Of a DNA stretch of 64,000 nucleotides, positions 42,147 through 51,411 are shown piece by piece. Origin of the DNA: Bacteroidales bacterium (GTDB lineage Bacteria; Bacillota; Clostridia; Lachnospirales; Lachnospiraceae); contig JAMPFJ010000009.1 in assembly GCA_023664535.1 (NCBI GenBank), forward strand, positions 1 to 64,000, given 5' to 3'. Positions within the stretch are counted from its first letter, which is position 1; every line of letters starts with the position of its first letter. The position numbers and the translations under genes are program-made. The notes under the pieces are model-generated. The model was not told where the DNA came from and did not search any database. It saw only the letters and a program-made list of their open reading frames with translations.

Positions 42147-43757
42147 TTAATTACCGCCGGCTTTCTGGCATTCCCGATAGCATGTGCGTTCCAGGAAATT
42201 AAAATGCTTCCAGCTAAACACAGATGTCGGCAGGCTGCGGTCGTAGAGTGCGGCGCTTTCCTCCATGCAGTATTCTCCCCGGGCATCGTAGTCGAAAAAG
42301 AGGCGGTCAATCGAAAAATATTCGTCAAGCAGACGGTTATTTTCCTCTCCCAGCTCGGCGCCGCAGGTTTCCCTCAGTTTGGCGAGCGCGGCGGCATACG
42401 ACTTGGAGTCTTCATAATTATTGGGCAGATAGTACGCCAGATAGGGAAACGTGGTAGTTGTTTCGGCATTCACGGCGGAATGGATATCCTTTTCAAACTG
42501 CGCCACATTATATTCGGCAATCCGGCTGTCTATGTCGGAAAATGCAAATACAGTATAGAAACAGGTCAGCACGAATAAGCAGTAGCGGAAGCTGTTCCAG
42601 TTTTCCCTGTAGATGGAAATGATGCTTCCCGCCATGAAAAAGGACAGCAGCAGCAAGAACCAGAGGACAAATACCCGGAGGAAGGTCAGATGATAGGCGT
42701 GGATATACAGCCGCATCCGATAGGCGGAGGAGGCAATCATCACAAAGGTACAAAGGCAGGTAATCATCATCACAAGCTTAAGTGCCGTTGTCCGGGCAAA
42801 ATGCCGGTTGCCGTACAGCACCAGAAAAAAATTGATTAGGGCGACAAACAATAATTCAAAAAATCCCTGTCTGGCATATTCCGCATATTCGTGCTCTGCC
42901 GGCATTCCGGCGAAGAGAAAAATAAACTGGATGCCGGCAAAAAGGATGTAGACAACATCAATCATCGAAAAAACGGTGATGGCAATGGGGGTGGCATACC
43001 GGGAAGGGATGCGCACCTGCTCATTTATCCCGCCCTTGCACAATGCCCCGATGACCAGATAAAGCAGCAGGGTATACAGGATAAATCCGCAGGGGAGCAG
43101 GATAATATTCTGTGAAAGATTTTCGCTTAGCCAGTCAAATGAGGCTTCCAGGTTCAATACACTTTCCAGCAGGTCGGAAAAGATTTGGTCTGCGCTGGCC
43201 AAAAGAAGCGTGGTAATCGACAGGATAGGAAAACCGATGATAATTCCGATAAAGATATACCGCATGGTGGGGGATGGCTTTCTGTCCGTTTTTTTGTGAT
43301 GAAAAGCCCAGTCGGAGAACGGGACGGGGATTACCTCCAGCAGTTGAAGCCAATAGGTAAACAGAACACCGGTATATTTGCCGAAATCCCATTCCTTATC
43401 ACGGTAAAACAGTTTAATGCAGGCAATGGAGAACAGCAAAAAGCTGCCGACATGGTTAAAAAACAGAAAGAAGCCGCTGTCTGTCAGGCAGCTGGAAAAG
43501 GAAATCAGCACTGCCGCAGTAAAATAAAGGATGCATTCCCGGGAAACCATAATGGAAAGGGTTTCTCCGTCTGCGGGATTTGCCTGAAGGCGGCGGGCAA
43601 TCCATAACAAAAAAACGGCGCTGACTGCGGCAAAAATACCGCTGCCGATTCCGTCGGCATTGCGGTAGGCAAACAGAAGATAGCAGATGCCATAGCAAAG
43701 GCACAGCTTCCACATGAAAGGAAACTGGTTCCTGAGGGTTTTTAAAGAATTATTCAT
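42147..43757 (-). CDS. DUF4173-type polytopic membrane protein
   Basis: The 536-residue protein has about 11-12 membrane segments (for example CLCYGICYLLFAY, ILYFTAAVLISFSS, YIFIGIIIGFPILSITTLLL) and a C-terminal soluble part rich in acidic residues. Features such as the long loop with FSDWAFHHKKTD and the end RDFDIDS-like FSDIDSRIAEYNVAQFE fit DUF4153/DUF4173 proteins. The function is unknown. It starts at ATG 43757 inside the end of the XRE gene, so the regulator and membrane protein are coupled. It may belong to a stress or cell-envelope response. Confidence 0.7.
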   Translation of the reverse strand: MNNSLKTLRNQFPFMWKLCLCYGICYLLFAYRNADGIGSGIFAAVSAVFLLWIARRLQANPADGETLSIMVSRECILYFTAAVLISFSSCLTDSGFFLFFNHVGSFLLFSIACIKLFYRDKEWDFGKYTGVLFTYWLQLLEVIPVPFSDWAFHHKKTDRKPSPTMRYIFIGIIIGFPILSITTLLLASADQIFSDLLESVLNLEASFDWLSENLSQNIILLPCGFILYTLLLYLVIGALCKGGINEQVRIPSRYATPIAITVFSMIDVVYILFAGIQFIFLFAGMPAEHEYAEYARQGFFELLFVALINFFLVLYGNRHFARTTALKLVMMITCLCTFVMIASSAYRMRLYIHAYHLTFLRVFVLWFLLLLSFFMAGSIISIYRENWNSFRYCLFVLTCFYTVFAFSDIDSRIAEYNVAQFEKDIHSAVNAETTTTFPYLAYYLPNNYEDSKSYAAALAKLRETCGAELGEENNRLLDEYFSIDRLFFDYDARGEYCMEESAALYDRSLPTSVFSWKHFNFLERTCYRECQKAGGN

Positions 43758-43974
43758 TATCGTTTTCCTCCTCTTCCACAAATTCTAAAATATCTCCCGG
43801 CTGGCAGTTCAACGCTTTGCAGATGGCGGCAAGGGTGGAAAACCGTACAGCCTTCGCCTTATTGTTTTTTAAGATGGAAAGGTTTGCCATGGTAACGTCT
43901 ACCTTTTCCGACAGCTCGGTAAGCCCCATTTTCCGTTTCGCCATCATAATGTCCAGATTTACAAGGATTTTCAT
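43750..43974 (-). CDS. YozG-like XRE regulator
   Basis: This 74-residue protein is essentially a single Cro/C1 helix-turn-helix (MKILVNLDIMMAKRKMGLTE LSEKVDVTMANLSILKNNKA) with the ending ALNCQPGDILEFVEEEEN. This YozG-like type is normally encoded beside a DUF2975 membrane protein, as here (the next gene lies 15 bp upstream). The acidic tail runs into the overlapping DUF4173 gene start. It probably autoregulates this three-gene membrane operon. Confidence 0.88.
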   Translation of the reverse strand: MKILVNLDIMMAKRKMGLTELSEKVDVTMANLSILKNNKAKAVRFSTLAAICKALNCQPGDILEFVEEEENDNE

Positions 43975-43989
43975 CGGTATGTCCCTCCT

Positions 43990-44439
43990 TTAGATGGTAA
44001 AATCATTTTCCTGCTTGTAGGAAACCGCCTGTGCGAATACCTGCGCCAGCACCAGACTGAATAATCCGGCAATAAAAAACACAAGGATAATGATAAGTGA
44101 TGCAGGGGTAACGACAAAGAAGAGACGGACAAGCGTAACCAGACTGATGAGGAAGCTGGCGCCGCCCATCCGCTTCAGGGAGGTGACATTTTCTTCCACA
44201 AAACAGTTTTCCTCAATTACAGTCTGAAAAATCCGGCGCAGATGATAGATAATCCAGAGCGCCAGCAGCCCGCAGAGCATAAAAATAATGCACATTACAA
44301 GGTAGTTGCTGCCAATGTTCGGATAGTAGACGCCGAGTACTTTAAAGGTAACCGGCACGCTTAAGGTAACCAGGATTCCGCAGTAAAACATAAAATCCAG
44401 AAAAAACTTGGTAAATTTGCTTAAAAAGTTTGTATTCAT
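43990..44439 (-). CDS. DUF2975 membrane protein
   Basis: The 149-residue protein has four membrane segments (FFLDFMFYCGILVTLSVPVT, YLVMCIIFMLCGLLALWIIY, ASFLISLVTLVRLFFVV, LIIILVFFIAGLFSLVLAQV). The cytoplasmic signature FQTVIEENCFVEENVTSLKR of DUF2975 lies between the second and third. It is the first gene of the leftward XRE/DUF4173 operon. The role is unknown, but the pair with a YozG-like regulator is widespread in Firmicutes. Confidence 0.85.
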   Translation of the reverse strand: MNTNFLSKFTKFFLDFMFYCGILVTLSVPVTFKVLGVYYPNIGSNYLVMCIIFMLCGLLALWIIYHLRRIFQTVIEENCFVEENVTSLKRMGGASFLISLVTLVRLFFVVTPASLIIILVFFIAGLFSLVLAQVFAQAVSYKQENDFTI

Positions 44440-44642
44440 TATCCTTTTCCTCCAATATTATCAATTTGATTTTTGGTAAATGCGGTAATTTATATATGCT
44501 CACATACTGGTTGTTTTCCTATCATAGGATAAAACATCTTGAAAGTCAATATAAATTTATCGAAAAACGATAAAATAATATTGAAAAAGGGAAAAGGGTA
44601 GACAGAAAGAATAATATTTTCAACAAAAAATAAAAAAAGTGC

Positions 44643-44671
44643 TTGACTTATTATTAAAATGATAGTAAGAT
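44643..44671 (+). promoter_or_regulatory. Promoter of the SPFH/NADK-like/NUDIX genes
   Basis: TTGACT (44643-44648), 17-bp spacer, TAAGAT (44666-44671), 56 bp upstream of the SPFH start. The divergent gap 44440-44642 shows nothing else clear. Confidence 0.65.
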
Positions 44672-44727
44672 ACAGGAAACAAATACATATTATCAAAAAG
44701 ATAATAACAAAAGAGGAGGACAAAGCG

Positions 44728-45747
44728 ATGGGAATTATGTATAAGAAATTTGAGCCGACGGAGTATGTAATGAAAGTGAAGAAAGGCAAGGTGGTACAAA
44801 GAGGATTAGGGCTTTCCTTTTTTTACAATACGCTGACCACCAGCATGATGGTATTGCCTGCGACGGCATTTGATGCAGGATTTGCCTTTGACAATATCAT
44901 GACAGCGGATTTCCAGGGGGTAAGCGTACAGGGAGATATTTCCTATACGATAACCGATTATGAGAAAGCAGCCCGGATGGTGGATTTTTCCTATAAAAAT
45001 AGTAAGAAGGAAAATGAAGAGGTATTAAACGGGGCAAAACAGAAGATGGCAAAACGGATTCTGAATCTGGCAAAGGTATATGTAACAAAATTTATCAGCG
45101 CTAAGAATGTACGCACGGTAATCGTTTCAGGTGATGCATTAGCAGCGGATTTGAAGGAGAAGATGAGGCAGGATGAGACAATGCAGGAATTTGGACTGGA
45201 GCTGGTTTCTGTGTCTATTCTTGGTATTCTTGCCAAGCTGGATACACAGAAGGCGTTAGAGGCAGCGACCAGAGAAGAGATTTTAAAACAGCAGGATGAT
45301 GCAATTTATAAAAGAAGGAATGCCGCTATTGAACAGGAGCGTATGGTAAAAGAAAATGAATTAAACACAGAGATAAAAATTGCAGAAAAAAACAAAGAAA
45401 AAAGAGAGAAAGAAATGGAGACAAAGCGTCTTGTGCAGGAGAAACAGGCAGAGCTGGATGCAAAGAAGCTGGAAAACGATATCCGGCTGGAGGAGGAAAA
45501 CCGCAGATTGGTGGATTTACAGACAGAAAATGAAAAGAAAAAATCCGATGCCAAGGCATATGATTCAGAGGTGCTGTTAAAAACCTTTGCCGGGATTGAT
45601 ACTGAGGTGGTTAAGGCACTGGCGGTCAGTGGCATGGACAGCAGGGCATTGATTGCAAAAGCTTTTGTGGAAATCGGAGATAAAGCAGACAGGATTGGGG
45701 TGCTGAATGTATCACCGGATTTGCTGGAGACGTTAACAAATGTTTAA
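44728..45747 (+). CDS. SPFH/Band-7 domain protein
   Basis: The 339-residue protein starts at ATG 44728 (AGAGGAGGA ahead). An SPFH domain covers about 10-180 (FNNIMTADFQGVSVQGDISY-type block, ITDYEKAARMVDF, LELVSVSILGI). A highly charged coiled coil follows (about 185-290, EQERMVKENELNTEIKIAEK...), and the tail resembles stomatin/flotillin proteins (LLKTFAGIDTEVVKALAVSG). No obvious N-terminal membrane segment is present. It probably forms a ring or scaffold at the membrane. It is followed by an NAD-kinase-like and a NUDIX gene in the same direction. Confidence 0.8.
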   Translation: MGIMYKKFEPTEYVMKVKKGKVVQRGLGLSFFYNTLTTSMMVLPATAFDAGFAFDNIMTADFQGVSVQGDISYTITDYEKAARMVDFSYKNSKKENEEVLNGAKQKMAKRILNLAKVYVTKFISAKNVRTVIVSGDALAADLKEKMRQDETMQEFGLELVSVSILGILAKLDTQKALEAATREEILKQQDDAIYKRRNAAIEQERMVKENELNTEIKIAEKNKEKREKEMETKRLVQEKQAELDAKKLENDIRLEEENRRLVDLQTENEKKKSDAKAYDSEVLLKTFAGIDTEVVKALAVSGMDSRALIAKAFVEIGDKADRIGVLNVSPDLLETLTNV

Positions 45748-45774
45748 ACGCTTAAGGGATAAGGGGAAACAGAA

Positions 45775-46701
45775 ATGGAAAGAGGAATGCATAAGATTGT
45801 CATAGTGACCAGAAAAACGAGGCTTCAGGAGCTTGTGTATAAGTATAATACCGTAGACCAGGCAAGATTCTATATTGAGCATATGGGAGTAGATTTTTCG
45901 GATTATCTGGCAGAGGATAAGCAGTACCGGAAAGTGCTTAAACAGGTTACGGATATCGCAGAACCTTTGGCAAGGATACAGGTGATTGACCGTGATTTTG
46001 TGCCGAATATGATTTTCGGGGAGCAGGATATTGTGATTGCGGTGGGGCAGGATGGACTAATTGCCAATGTGATGAAGTATCTGAATAATCAGCCGCTGGT
46101 GGGGGTGAATCCGGATACGGCAAGATGGGACGGGGTGCTGCTTCCCTTTGAAGCAAAACAATTAACGCAGCTTCTTCCACGGATAATAGCAGGACATTAT
46201 CATGCAAGGCAGATTACTATGGCGGAGGCAGAAACGAAGGATGGGCAGATTATGCTGGCAGTAAATGACCTTTTCATCGGCTGCAAATCCCATACCTCCG
46301 CCCGCTATGACATAACGTGGAATGGAAAATGGGAAAACCAGTCCTCCAGTGGGATTATTATTTCTACCGGACTTGGTGCTACAGGCTGGTATAAATCCAT
46401 TATGGCGCAGGTGGGACGGATGGCGGACATATTTAACTGTGGTCAAATTGAGGAGAAGCCCCTTTCCTGGGAGGATAACCGGCTGACATTTGTTGTACGG
46501 GAACCATATCCAAGCCGGGTAACCCAGGCAGGAATTGTATATGGAAAAATAGAAAAAGGGGATGATTTTCGTATGGTTTCCAAAATGCCGGTGAACGGTG
46601 TAGTCTTTTCGGATGGAATAGAGGAGGATGCAGTTGCATTTAATGCAGGAACAGAGGTTACGGTAAGGATTGCTGACAGAAAAGGACTGCTTGTGGTATA
46701 A
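45775..46701 (+). CDS. NAD-kinase-like protein with altered motif
   Basis: This 308-residue protein resembles NAD kinase: an alpha/beta N-terminal domain, the motif IAVGQDGLIANVMKYL where NAD kinases have GGDGT, VNDLFIGCKSH at the usual NE-D position, and ISTGLGATGWYKSIM for the STPTGSTAY region. The C-terminus (FSDGIEEDAVAFNAGTEVTV RI) also fits the fold. The conserved Asp of GGDGT remains but the neighbouring Gly and Thr are changed, so substrate or activity may differ. It lies 27 bp after the SPFH gene and 34 bp before a NUDIX gene. Confidence 0.75.
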   Translation: MERGMHKIVIVTRKTRLQELVYKYNTVDQARFYIEHMGVDFSDYLAEDKQYRKVLKQVTDIAEPLARIQVIDRDFVPNMIFGEQDIVIAVGQDGLIANVMKYLNNQPLVGVNPDTARWDGVLLPFEAKQLTQLLPRIIAGHYHARQITMAEAETKDGQIMLAVNDLFIGCKSHTSARYDITWNGKWENQSSSGIIISTGLGATGWYKSIMAQVGRMADIFNCGQIEEKPLSWEDNRLTFVVREPYPSRVTQAGIVYGKIEKGDDFRMVSKMPVNGVVFSDGIEEDAVAFNAGTEVTVRIADRKGLLVV

Positions 46702-46735
46702 TGTGAAAAATGACTAAAGCATCTGGAGGTGGAAA

Positions 46736-47704
46736 ATGCAGGTATATCACATGGGCAGGGAAGAGAAGGAATATTTAAGGAAGTATGATATTACCCAGTA
46801 TGACAGACCATCTATTGCGGCAGATATGGCGGTGTTTTCAATAATGGGCAAGCAGAGTGTCACGGATAAAGAGAAAGTACAGAATACGGATAATTACCGT
46901 AAGCTGCCGGAAAAGAATTTGAAGATACTGCTGATTAAACGGGGGACATATCCGTACAGGGACTGCTGGGCGTTGCCGGGTGGATTCTGCCAGAGTAATG
47001 AGAGAGTGGATGAAACAGCACGCCGGGAACTGTATGAAGAAACTCAGGTGGATAATGCATATTTAAAGCTTTGCGGAATTTATGGCGATATAGGAAGAGA
47101 CCCCAGAGGCTGGATTATTTCCCATACCTTTCTCGCTTTAATGGATGGCGGACAGAGTAAATTAAGGGCGGGGACAGATGCATGGGAAGCACGCTGGTTT
47201 GATATCGGTTTTGTGAAAAAAGAGATAAGAAAAGAGGTAACGGAGGATTTTGCGAAAATAGAAAATGAATATTGCCTGCAGCTGGACAATACAGATGTCC
47301 ATGCGACGAATTTGCCGGATAAAACAGATGAGAGGCAGGTTGCTTTATCTGCTGTAATCCGGGAATACAGAGAGTTTAAGAATTATCATGAAACGGTTCA
47401 ATATGAGATTGTAGAAAATAATGGATTTGCTTTTGACCATGCAAAAATTATTACCGGTGCAATTTTGTCTTTGCGTCAGATGGTAGATACAGACGGGAAA
47501 ATCGTGTTTGATTTAATGCCGGATGTGTTTACGCTGGCAGAGCTTCAGAATGCATTTGAGATTATTCTGGATAGGAAGCTGCTGGTGCCAAACTTTAGAA
47601 GAAAGATGGCGGATTATGTAGTAGAGACGGAGCAAATGATAGAGGGGGCAGGGCACCGTCCGGCAAAGCTGTTTAAACGAAATATAGAGACTTTTTACCG
47701 TTAA
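46736..47704 (+). CDS. NrtR-like NUDIX protein with C-terminal winged helix
   Basis: The 322-residue protein has a complete NUDIX box (GFCQSNERVDETARRELYEE TQV, about 82-104) preceded by ALPGG. A C-terminal domain of about 100 residues (LMPDVFTLAELQNAFEIILDRKLLVPNFRRKM) has the winged-helix pattern found in NrtR-type regulators of NAD metabolism. An insert of acidic residues separates the halves. It may hydrolyse or sense ADP-ribose-like compounds and regulate genes. The neighbouring NAD-kinase-like gene supports a link to NAD metabolism. Confidence 0.8.
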   Translation: MQVYHMGREEKEYLRKYDITQYDRPSIAADMAVFSIMGKQSVTDKEKVQNTDNYRKLPEKNLKILLIKRGTYPYRDCWALPGGFCQSNERVDETARRELYEETQVDNAYLKLCGIYGDIGRDPRGWIISHTFLALMDGGQSKLRAGTDAWEARWFDIGFVKKEIRKEVTEDFAKIENEYCLQLDNTDVHATNLPDKTDERQVALSAVIREYREFKNYHETVQYEIVENNGFAFDHAKIITGAILSLRQMVDTDGKIVFDLMPDVFTLAELQNAFEIILDRKLLVPNFRRKMADYVVETEQMIEGAGHRPAKLFKRNIETFYR

Positions 47705-47832
47705 AAAGAAGGATGGACAGCGGACGGAAAAATCAGTATAATAGGAAGCAGAGATAAGCTGCTCTGCAGGAGAACCACAATCTGCAAAGAGCATGAGGAA
47801 AGGTACAGAAAAATTTAAAGGAGGATACAGGT

Positions 47833-48288
47833 ATGTCAAAAACATTAGTTGCTTATTTTAGTTATTCGGGAAATGCAAAGGCGGCAGCGGAGAAGGTGGC
47901 AGAGCTTGCCGGAGCGGATTTGTTTGAAATCAAGCCGGCGGAGCCATATTCTACAGATTATCAGGCGTGTGTGGATGAAGCGAGGAAAGAGCTTCAGGAA
48001 AATGCGAGACCGAAGCTTGCCGACAAGGTGGAGGATATCAGTGGTTATGACCGGATTATTCTGGGATTTCCGAACTGGTGTAAAACCTGTCCGATGCCGG
48101 TATTGTCATTTTTAGAGGAGTATGATTTGAACGGAAAGAAGATTGATTTCTTCGTGACGAACGGAGGCGGAGGAGTCGGAGACAGTACGCAGGATATTAG
48201 AAAAAGTGCGGCAGGCGCCGAAGTGTCAGAGGCGATTAACGGAAATGATTTATCCGACGACCGGATAAAAGAATGGCTGAAGCTGTAG
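47833..48288 (+). CDS. Flavodoxin
   Basis: This 151-residue FMN-binding electron carrier has the phosphate-binding loop SYSGNAKAAAEKVAE (residues 10-24) and the regions ADLFEIKPAEPYSTDYQACV, YDRIILGFPNWCKTCPMPV and FFVTNGGGGVGDS contacting the flavin. Such long-type flavodoxin_4 proteins are common in gut Clostridia. It has AAAGGAGGA ahead and a long hairpin terminator behind, so it is a single-gene unit. Confidence 0.92.
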   Translation: MSKTLVAYFSYSGNAKAAAEKVAELAGADLFEIKPAEPYSTDYQACVDEARKELQENARPKLADKVEDISGYDRIILGFPNWCKTCPMPVLSFLEEYDLNGKKIDFFVTNGGGGVGDSTQDIRKSAAGAEVSEAINGNDLSDDRIKEWLKL

Positions 48289-48311
48289 GGGAAAAGCCGG
48301 GACAGAATAAG

Positions 48312-48400
48312 CGGGGCTGCTCCATGAAAGACGATTTTCCGGTTTCTTTGTTCATCGGTAACAAGGACGGATATTTTCTTCATGGAACAGCCCCGTTTTT
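48312..48400. terminator. Long hairpin terminator after flavodoxin
   Basis: CGGGGCTGCTCCATGAA (from 48312) pairs with TTCATGGAACAGCCCCG (to 48395) apart from one mismatch, around a 50-bp loop, with five T following. It also lies at the 3' end of the leftward PH-domain gene. Confidence 0.75.
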
Positions 48401-48401
48401 G

Positions 48402-48770
48402 TCAGTCTAAATCATAATCATGTTCATCGTCCATGTATTCCCGGTTGGTAACCCGTTTTGCATCCCGCTGGACTTCAATAAGCTGGGACAGCTGTTCCTT
48501 TACATCCTTTGGATTCTTAACGCTGACGATATCAAAATCTCCCATGGATTTATCGGCAGAACAGCAGTGGATTGTACCGACTCCGAAAAGCCGCTGCCAA
48601 AAAGACCGGGACAGCGAAACGTCCATAATCCGGTATAAGCGCACCTCGTCTTCTTTTTTGTTTAAAAAGCCCTGTTCAATGAACAACCGCTCTTCGGAAA
48701 GCATATATTTAGTAAAAGATAGCGGTAATCCGAACAGGGTTCTTTTTCTGTCGTTCCATACATAATCCAT
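48402..48770 (-). CDS. PH domain-containing protein (bPH2/YdbT-like)
   Basis: The 122-residue protein has a bacterial PH-like domain: LSFTKYMLSEERLFIEQGFL NKKEDEVRLYRIMDVSLSRS, followed by FWQRLFGVGTIHCCSADKSMGDFDI (a hallmark WQRLFGVG.I.. stretch of YdbS/YdbT proteins) and KNPKDVKEQLSQLIE. It lacks the usual membrane helices and ends in an acidic tail. The function is unknown. It is a single-gene unit. Confidence 0.75.
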   Translation of the reverse strand: MDYVWNDRKRTLFGLPLSFTKYMLSEERLFIEQGFLNKKEDEVRLYRIMDVSLSRSFWQRLFGVGTIHCCSADKSMGDFDIVSVKNPKDVKEQLSQLIEVQRDAKRVTNREYMDDEHDYDLD

Positions 48771-48901
48771 AATAAATTCTCCCTTCGTATTATATTCACT
48801 GTTCTTTATTGTATCAGAAATTTAGAAATTGTATAGTATTTTTTGTTGTTTATGTTAAAATAGGGAGTGGAAAAGGAAAATAACAGGCAGGGGGACGGAG
48901 C

Positions 48902-49705
48902 ATGGCAATTGCTGATTTAGTGAAAACGAACTATGATAAGTTAAACGAAAATGACCTCTATATTTGGAACTATATTGATGGGCATCGGGAGGAATGCTGC
49001 CAATGTACGATTGAGGAGCTGGCGCAAAACTGTAATGTATCCAGAACGACGATTCTGCGTTTTGCCAAGAAGCTGTCAATGCAGGGATTTTCGGAATTGA
49101 AGATTCATCTGAAGCTGGAGCTGGAGAGCCGGATTCCCCGGGTGGATAAGGATACGATAAAGACGGTCTGTGACGATTACCGGAGCAAGATAGACGAAAT
49201 GGAAAAAGCGGATTATTCGGCTATCTGTAAAATGCTCTATGAGGCGAAACGGGTTTTTGTCTACGGCTCCGGAGCGGTTCAATCCTGTGTGGCAAAGGAA
49301 TTTAAACGCGCATTTCTGTCCGCCAGGGTATGTATATACCAGGTGGAGGGAACGGAGGCGGAGCAGGAACTGATTGCCAACGTCCTGAAGGAGGGGGATT
49401 TGGTGATTATTGTTTCCCTGACGGGAGAATCCAGGAATGTCACCAATTTTGCCAAGCTGTTAAAGACAAAAGGGATTCCCATTATCTCTATGACGAAGCT
49501 GAAAAACAATACGCTGGCGAAAATGAGCACGGAGAGTATTTATATCAACACCTCCGATGCAGCCACAGCGCATATTGAAAACTATGAGACGACGACGCTG
49601 TTTTTTATGGCGGTGGAGCTTTTGCTGATTAAGTATCTGATTTATCAGGAGGAGCAGTGTGCCGGAAGCGGAGGAAGCGATGACAATTCAAAAACTAAAG
49701 GATGA
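48902..49705 (+). CDS. MurR/RpiR-family transcriptional regulator
   Basis: The 267-residue protein has an N-terminal RpiR helix-turn-helix (TIEELAQNCNVSRTTILRFA KKLSMQGFSELKIHL, about 35-70). A C-terminal SIS sugar-phosphate isomerase domain follows (VFVYGSGAVQSCVAKEFKRA, about 118-140; DLVIIVSLTGESRNVTNFAKLLK, about 165). It senses a phosphosugar. No sugar operon is next to it, so the target is unknown. It is a single-gene unit with a clear terminator. Confidence 0.9.
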   Translation: MAIADLVKTNYDKLNENDLYIWNYIDGHREECCQCTIEELAQNCNVSRTTILRFAKKLSMQGFSELKIHLKLELESRIPRVDKDTIKTVCDDYRSKIDEMEKADYSAICKMLYEAKRVFVYGSGAVQSCVAKEFKRAFLSARVCIYQVEGTEAEQELIANVLKEGDLVIIVSLTGESRNVTNFAKLLKTKGIPIISMTKLKNNTLAKMSTESIYINTSDAATAHIENYETTTLFFMAVELLLIKYLIYQEEQCAGSGGSDDNSKTKG

Positions 49706-49723
49706 TTTTTCCAATGGTAAAAA

Positions 49724-49762
49724 AACAGGGCGTATAGATTTTCGGTTTCTATATGCCCTGTT
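49724..49762 (+). terminator. Terminator of the RpiR gene
   Basis: AACAGGGCGTATAGA (49724-49738) pairs with TCTATATGCCCTGTT (49748-49762), a 15-bp stem with one G-T pair. The following stretch 49763-49930 shows no gene. Confidence 0.75.
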
Positions 49763-49931
49763 GCGGTTATATTTTATTCTGAGTGCTTATGCAGCCTGCC
49801 TTAATCATACGGATAGCCATTTTTTGCCTTGTTTAATTCTGCTTTCTGCGCCGCTTCTCTTGCCGCTTCGTTTCTCATATCCTCCAACATCTTACATATG
49901 GCTGCAACCCCTTTCTCATCTCTAAATTTTT

Positions 49932-50137
49932 AGGTAATTGCGAAACTCCCAATTTCCAAAATCCAGTTGTGCAATATAGACAATATCATAAACAAGGCGC
50001 TTTGGAGCCGCCAGTGCTTAGCGAGGTTTTTTCGAGCTTAGCACTGTTGCGAGCGACAAGCAGCGCAAGCGTGCCTGTATTGATTTGTCTATATTGTACA
50101 ACGGACGTCTTGAAAAGCTTAAGTTTCGCAAATACCT
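49932..50137. repeat. MITE-like repeat, copy 1 (206 bp)
   Basis: Terminal inverted repeats of 16 bp (AGGTAATTGCGAAACT and its complement with one mismatch) enclose nested inverted repeats (GTGCAATATAGACAA / TTGTCTATATTGTAC; CAGTGCT / AGCACTG). A second copy lies at 63501-63704. It encodes nothing and ends 11 bp from the stop of the XRE gene. Confidence 0.85.
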
Positions 50138-50148
50138 GCTTTAAATTT

Positions 50149-50400
50149 TCACTCCCGGGACCGTTCATAGAGCTCAGTTGGAGTAACCCCGAATACTTCT
50201 GCAAAATGCTTCAATTCAATGTCGGTAACAAAACGTTCGCCGGATTCTATACGTTGAATTGCATTTTTATTCAAATCAATTCCTACAAGCTGCATTTTGT
50301 CCGCGAGAATCCGCTGTGACATTCCGGTTTGTGCCAGCCGGAGTTTTCTTATGGAAATCCCCACAATATTATTTCTTGAACCGTTTTTATTTTTATACAT
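50149..50400 (-). CDS. XRE-family regulator
   Basis: This 83-residue single-domain protein has a helix-turn-helix of the Cro/C1 type (IRKLRLAQTGMSQRILADKM QLVGIDLNKNAIQRIESGER, then FVTDIELKHFAEVFGVTPTELYE). The start is ATG 50400 (MYKNKNGSRNN), with AGGAAAGG upstream; the GTG at 50421 is less likely. It is divergent from the sigma-factor gene with 213 bp between them, so it could regulate it, but no operator was identified. A MITE copy sits just after its stop. Confidence 0.85.
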   Translation of the reverse strand: MYKNKNGSRNNIVGISIRKLRLAQTGMSQRILADKMQLVGIDLNKNAIQRIESGERFVTDIELKHFAEVFGVTPTELYERSRE

Positions 50401-50613
50401 AAATACTGCCTTTCCTGTCACACGATTGACATTTACTGCTTGTTAATTACTAAATATTATGATAGAATTTGAAATAAAATGACATTTACTAAATGTCAAA
50501 ATGGAAATTTGCATGGATTGTTTTACGTTCATGAAACAATTTTGAAACTTTTTTATATTATCATTTGTCTAATAAATAGATAGAAAGATATCAAAAACAG
50601 GAGGCGAAGAAGA

Positions 50614-51285
50614 ATGAGTCGGGAAAAAATGCGAAATCGGATAGAAGAAGCCGTGTTGGATTCCGGTGAACGGATGTACCGTATGGCAATGGCATTGCTA
50701 AGGAATGAGGAAGAGGCGTCCGGGCTTGTGCTAAGAACGGCATATCACGCTGTCCGGAATGCCGGGGAAGTGAAGAATGAGCGGTATATCGAGTCGTGGC
50801 TGTGGAAAAATATTATTTATGCCGCCATGGATTTTTTGCGGGAGAACCAGACAGAGATTCCACTGGAGGCATTATTTGCTGTGCATGAGCGGGGAAAGGA
50901 AGATGATTGTAAGGAGGCGGAAAAAATATGGTATACGCTGGGTGAACGGGAAAAGGCAGTCATTATTCTTTATTATTTCGAGGGGAAAAGACTGGAGGAA
51001 GCAGCAGTTATTTTAAACGCTAATGTGGAGACGGTAAGCATGTTGTTACGCCGTGGGATGAAGAAGCTGAACATAGAAATCATAGAAGCGGAATTTCGGG
51101 ATGAAAACAGCAGTCTGGAGGGGCTGAAGAAAAATTACAAAGGGGTAGAAATCCCCGAAGCGTTAAGGCCGGGAATAGAAAGAAGCATTAAACAGGCAAA
51201 AGCGGATATGATTGGAGAAGAGCAGAAGAAAAAGCAGGTTTCGGTTTTAAATAAAATGGCATCAGTCTTACAATTTTTTACATAA
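50614..51285 (+). CDS. Sigma-70 family (ECF-like) sigma factor
   Basis: The 223-residue protein has an ECF-like region 2 (AVLDSGERMYRMAMALLRNE EEASGLVLRTAYHAVR, then YIESWLWKNIIYAAMDFLRE) and region 4 (LGEREKAVIILYYFEGKRLEEAAVILNANVETVSMLLRRG). A C-terminal extension of about 60 residues (EFRDENSSLEGLKKNYKGVE IPEALRPGIERSIKQAK) could be a built-in anti-sigma-like or regulatory part. The AGGAGGCGAAG site precedes ATG 50614. The next gene is an amidase, possibly its target. Confidence 0.85.
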   Translation: MSREKMRNRIEEAVLDSGERMYRMAMALLRNEEEASGLVLRTAYHAVRNAGEVKNERYIESWLWKNIIYAAMDFLRENQTEIPLEALFAVHERGKEDDCKEAEKIWYTLGEREKAVIILYYFEGKRLEEAAVILNANVETVSMLLRRGMKKLNIEIIEAEFRDENSSLEGLKKNYKGVEIPEALRPGIERSIKQAKADMIGEEQKKKQVSVLNKMASVLQFFT

Positions 51286-51411
51286 GGCAAACAAAGGTTG
51301 CATGGACTGGCAAAAAAAGCTATAATATAACGAGGAAATAAGGCGGAAATGACGATGGTTTCCGCATAGTTAACCGATAACAAAAGTAACAGGAAAAGGA
51401 GTACGGGAAAA

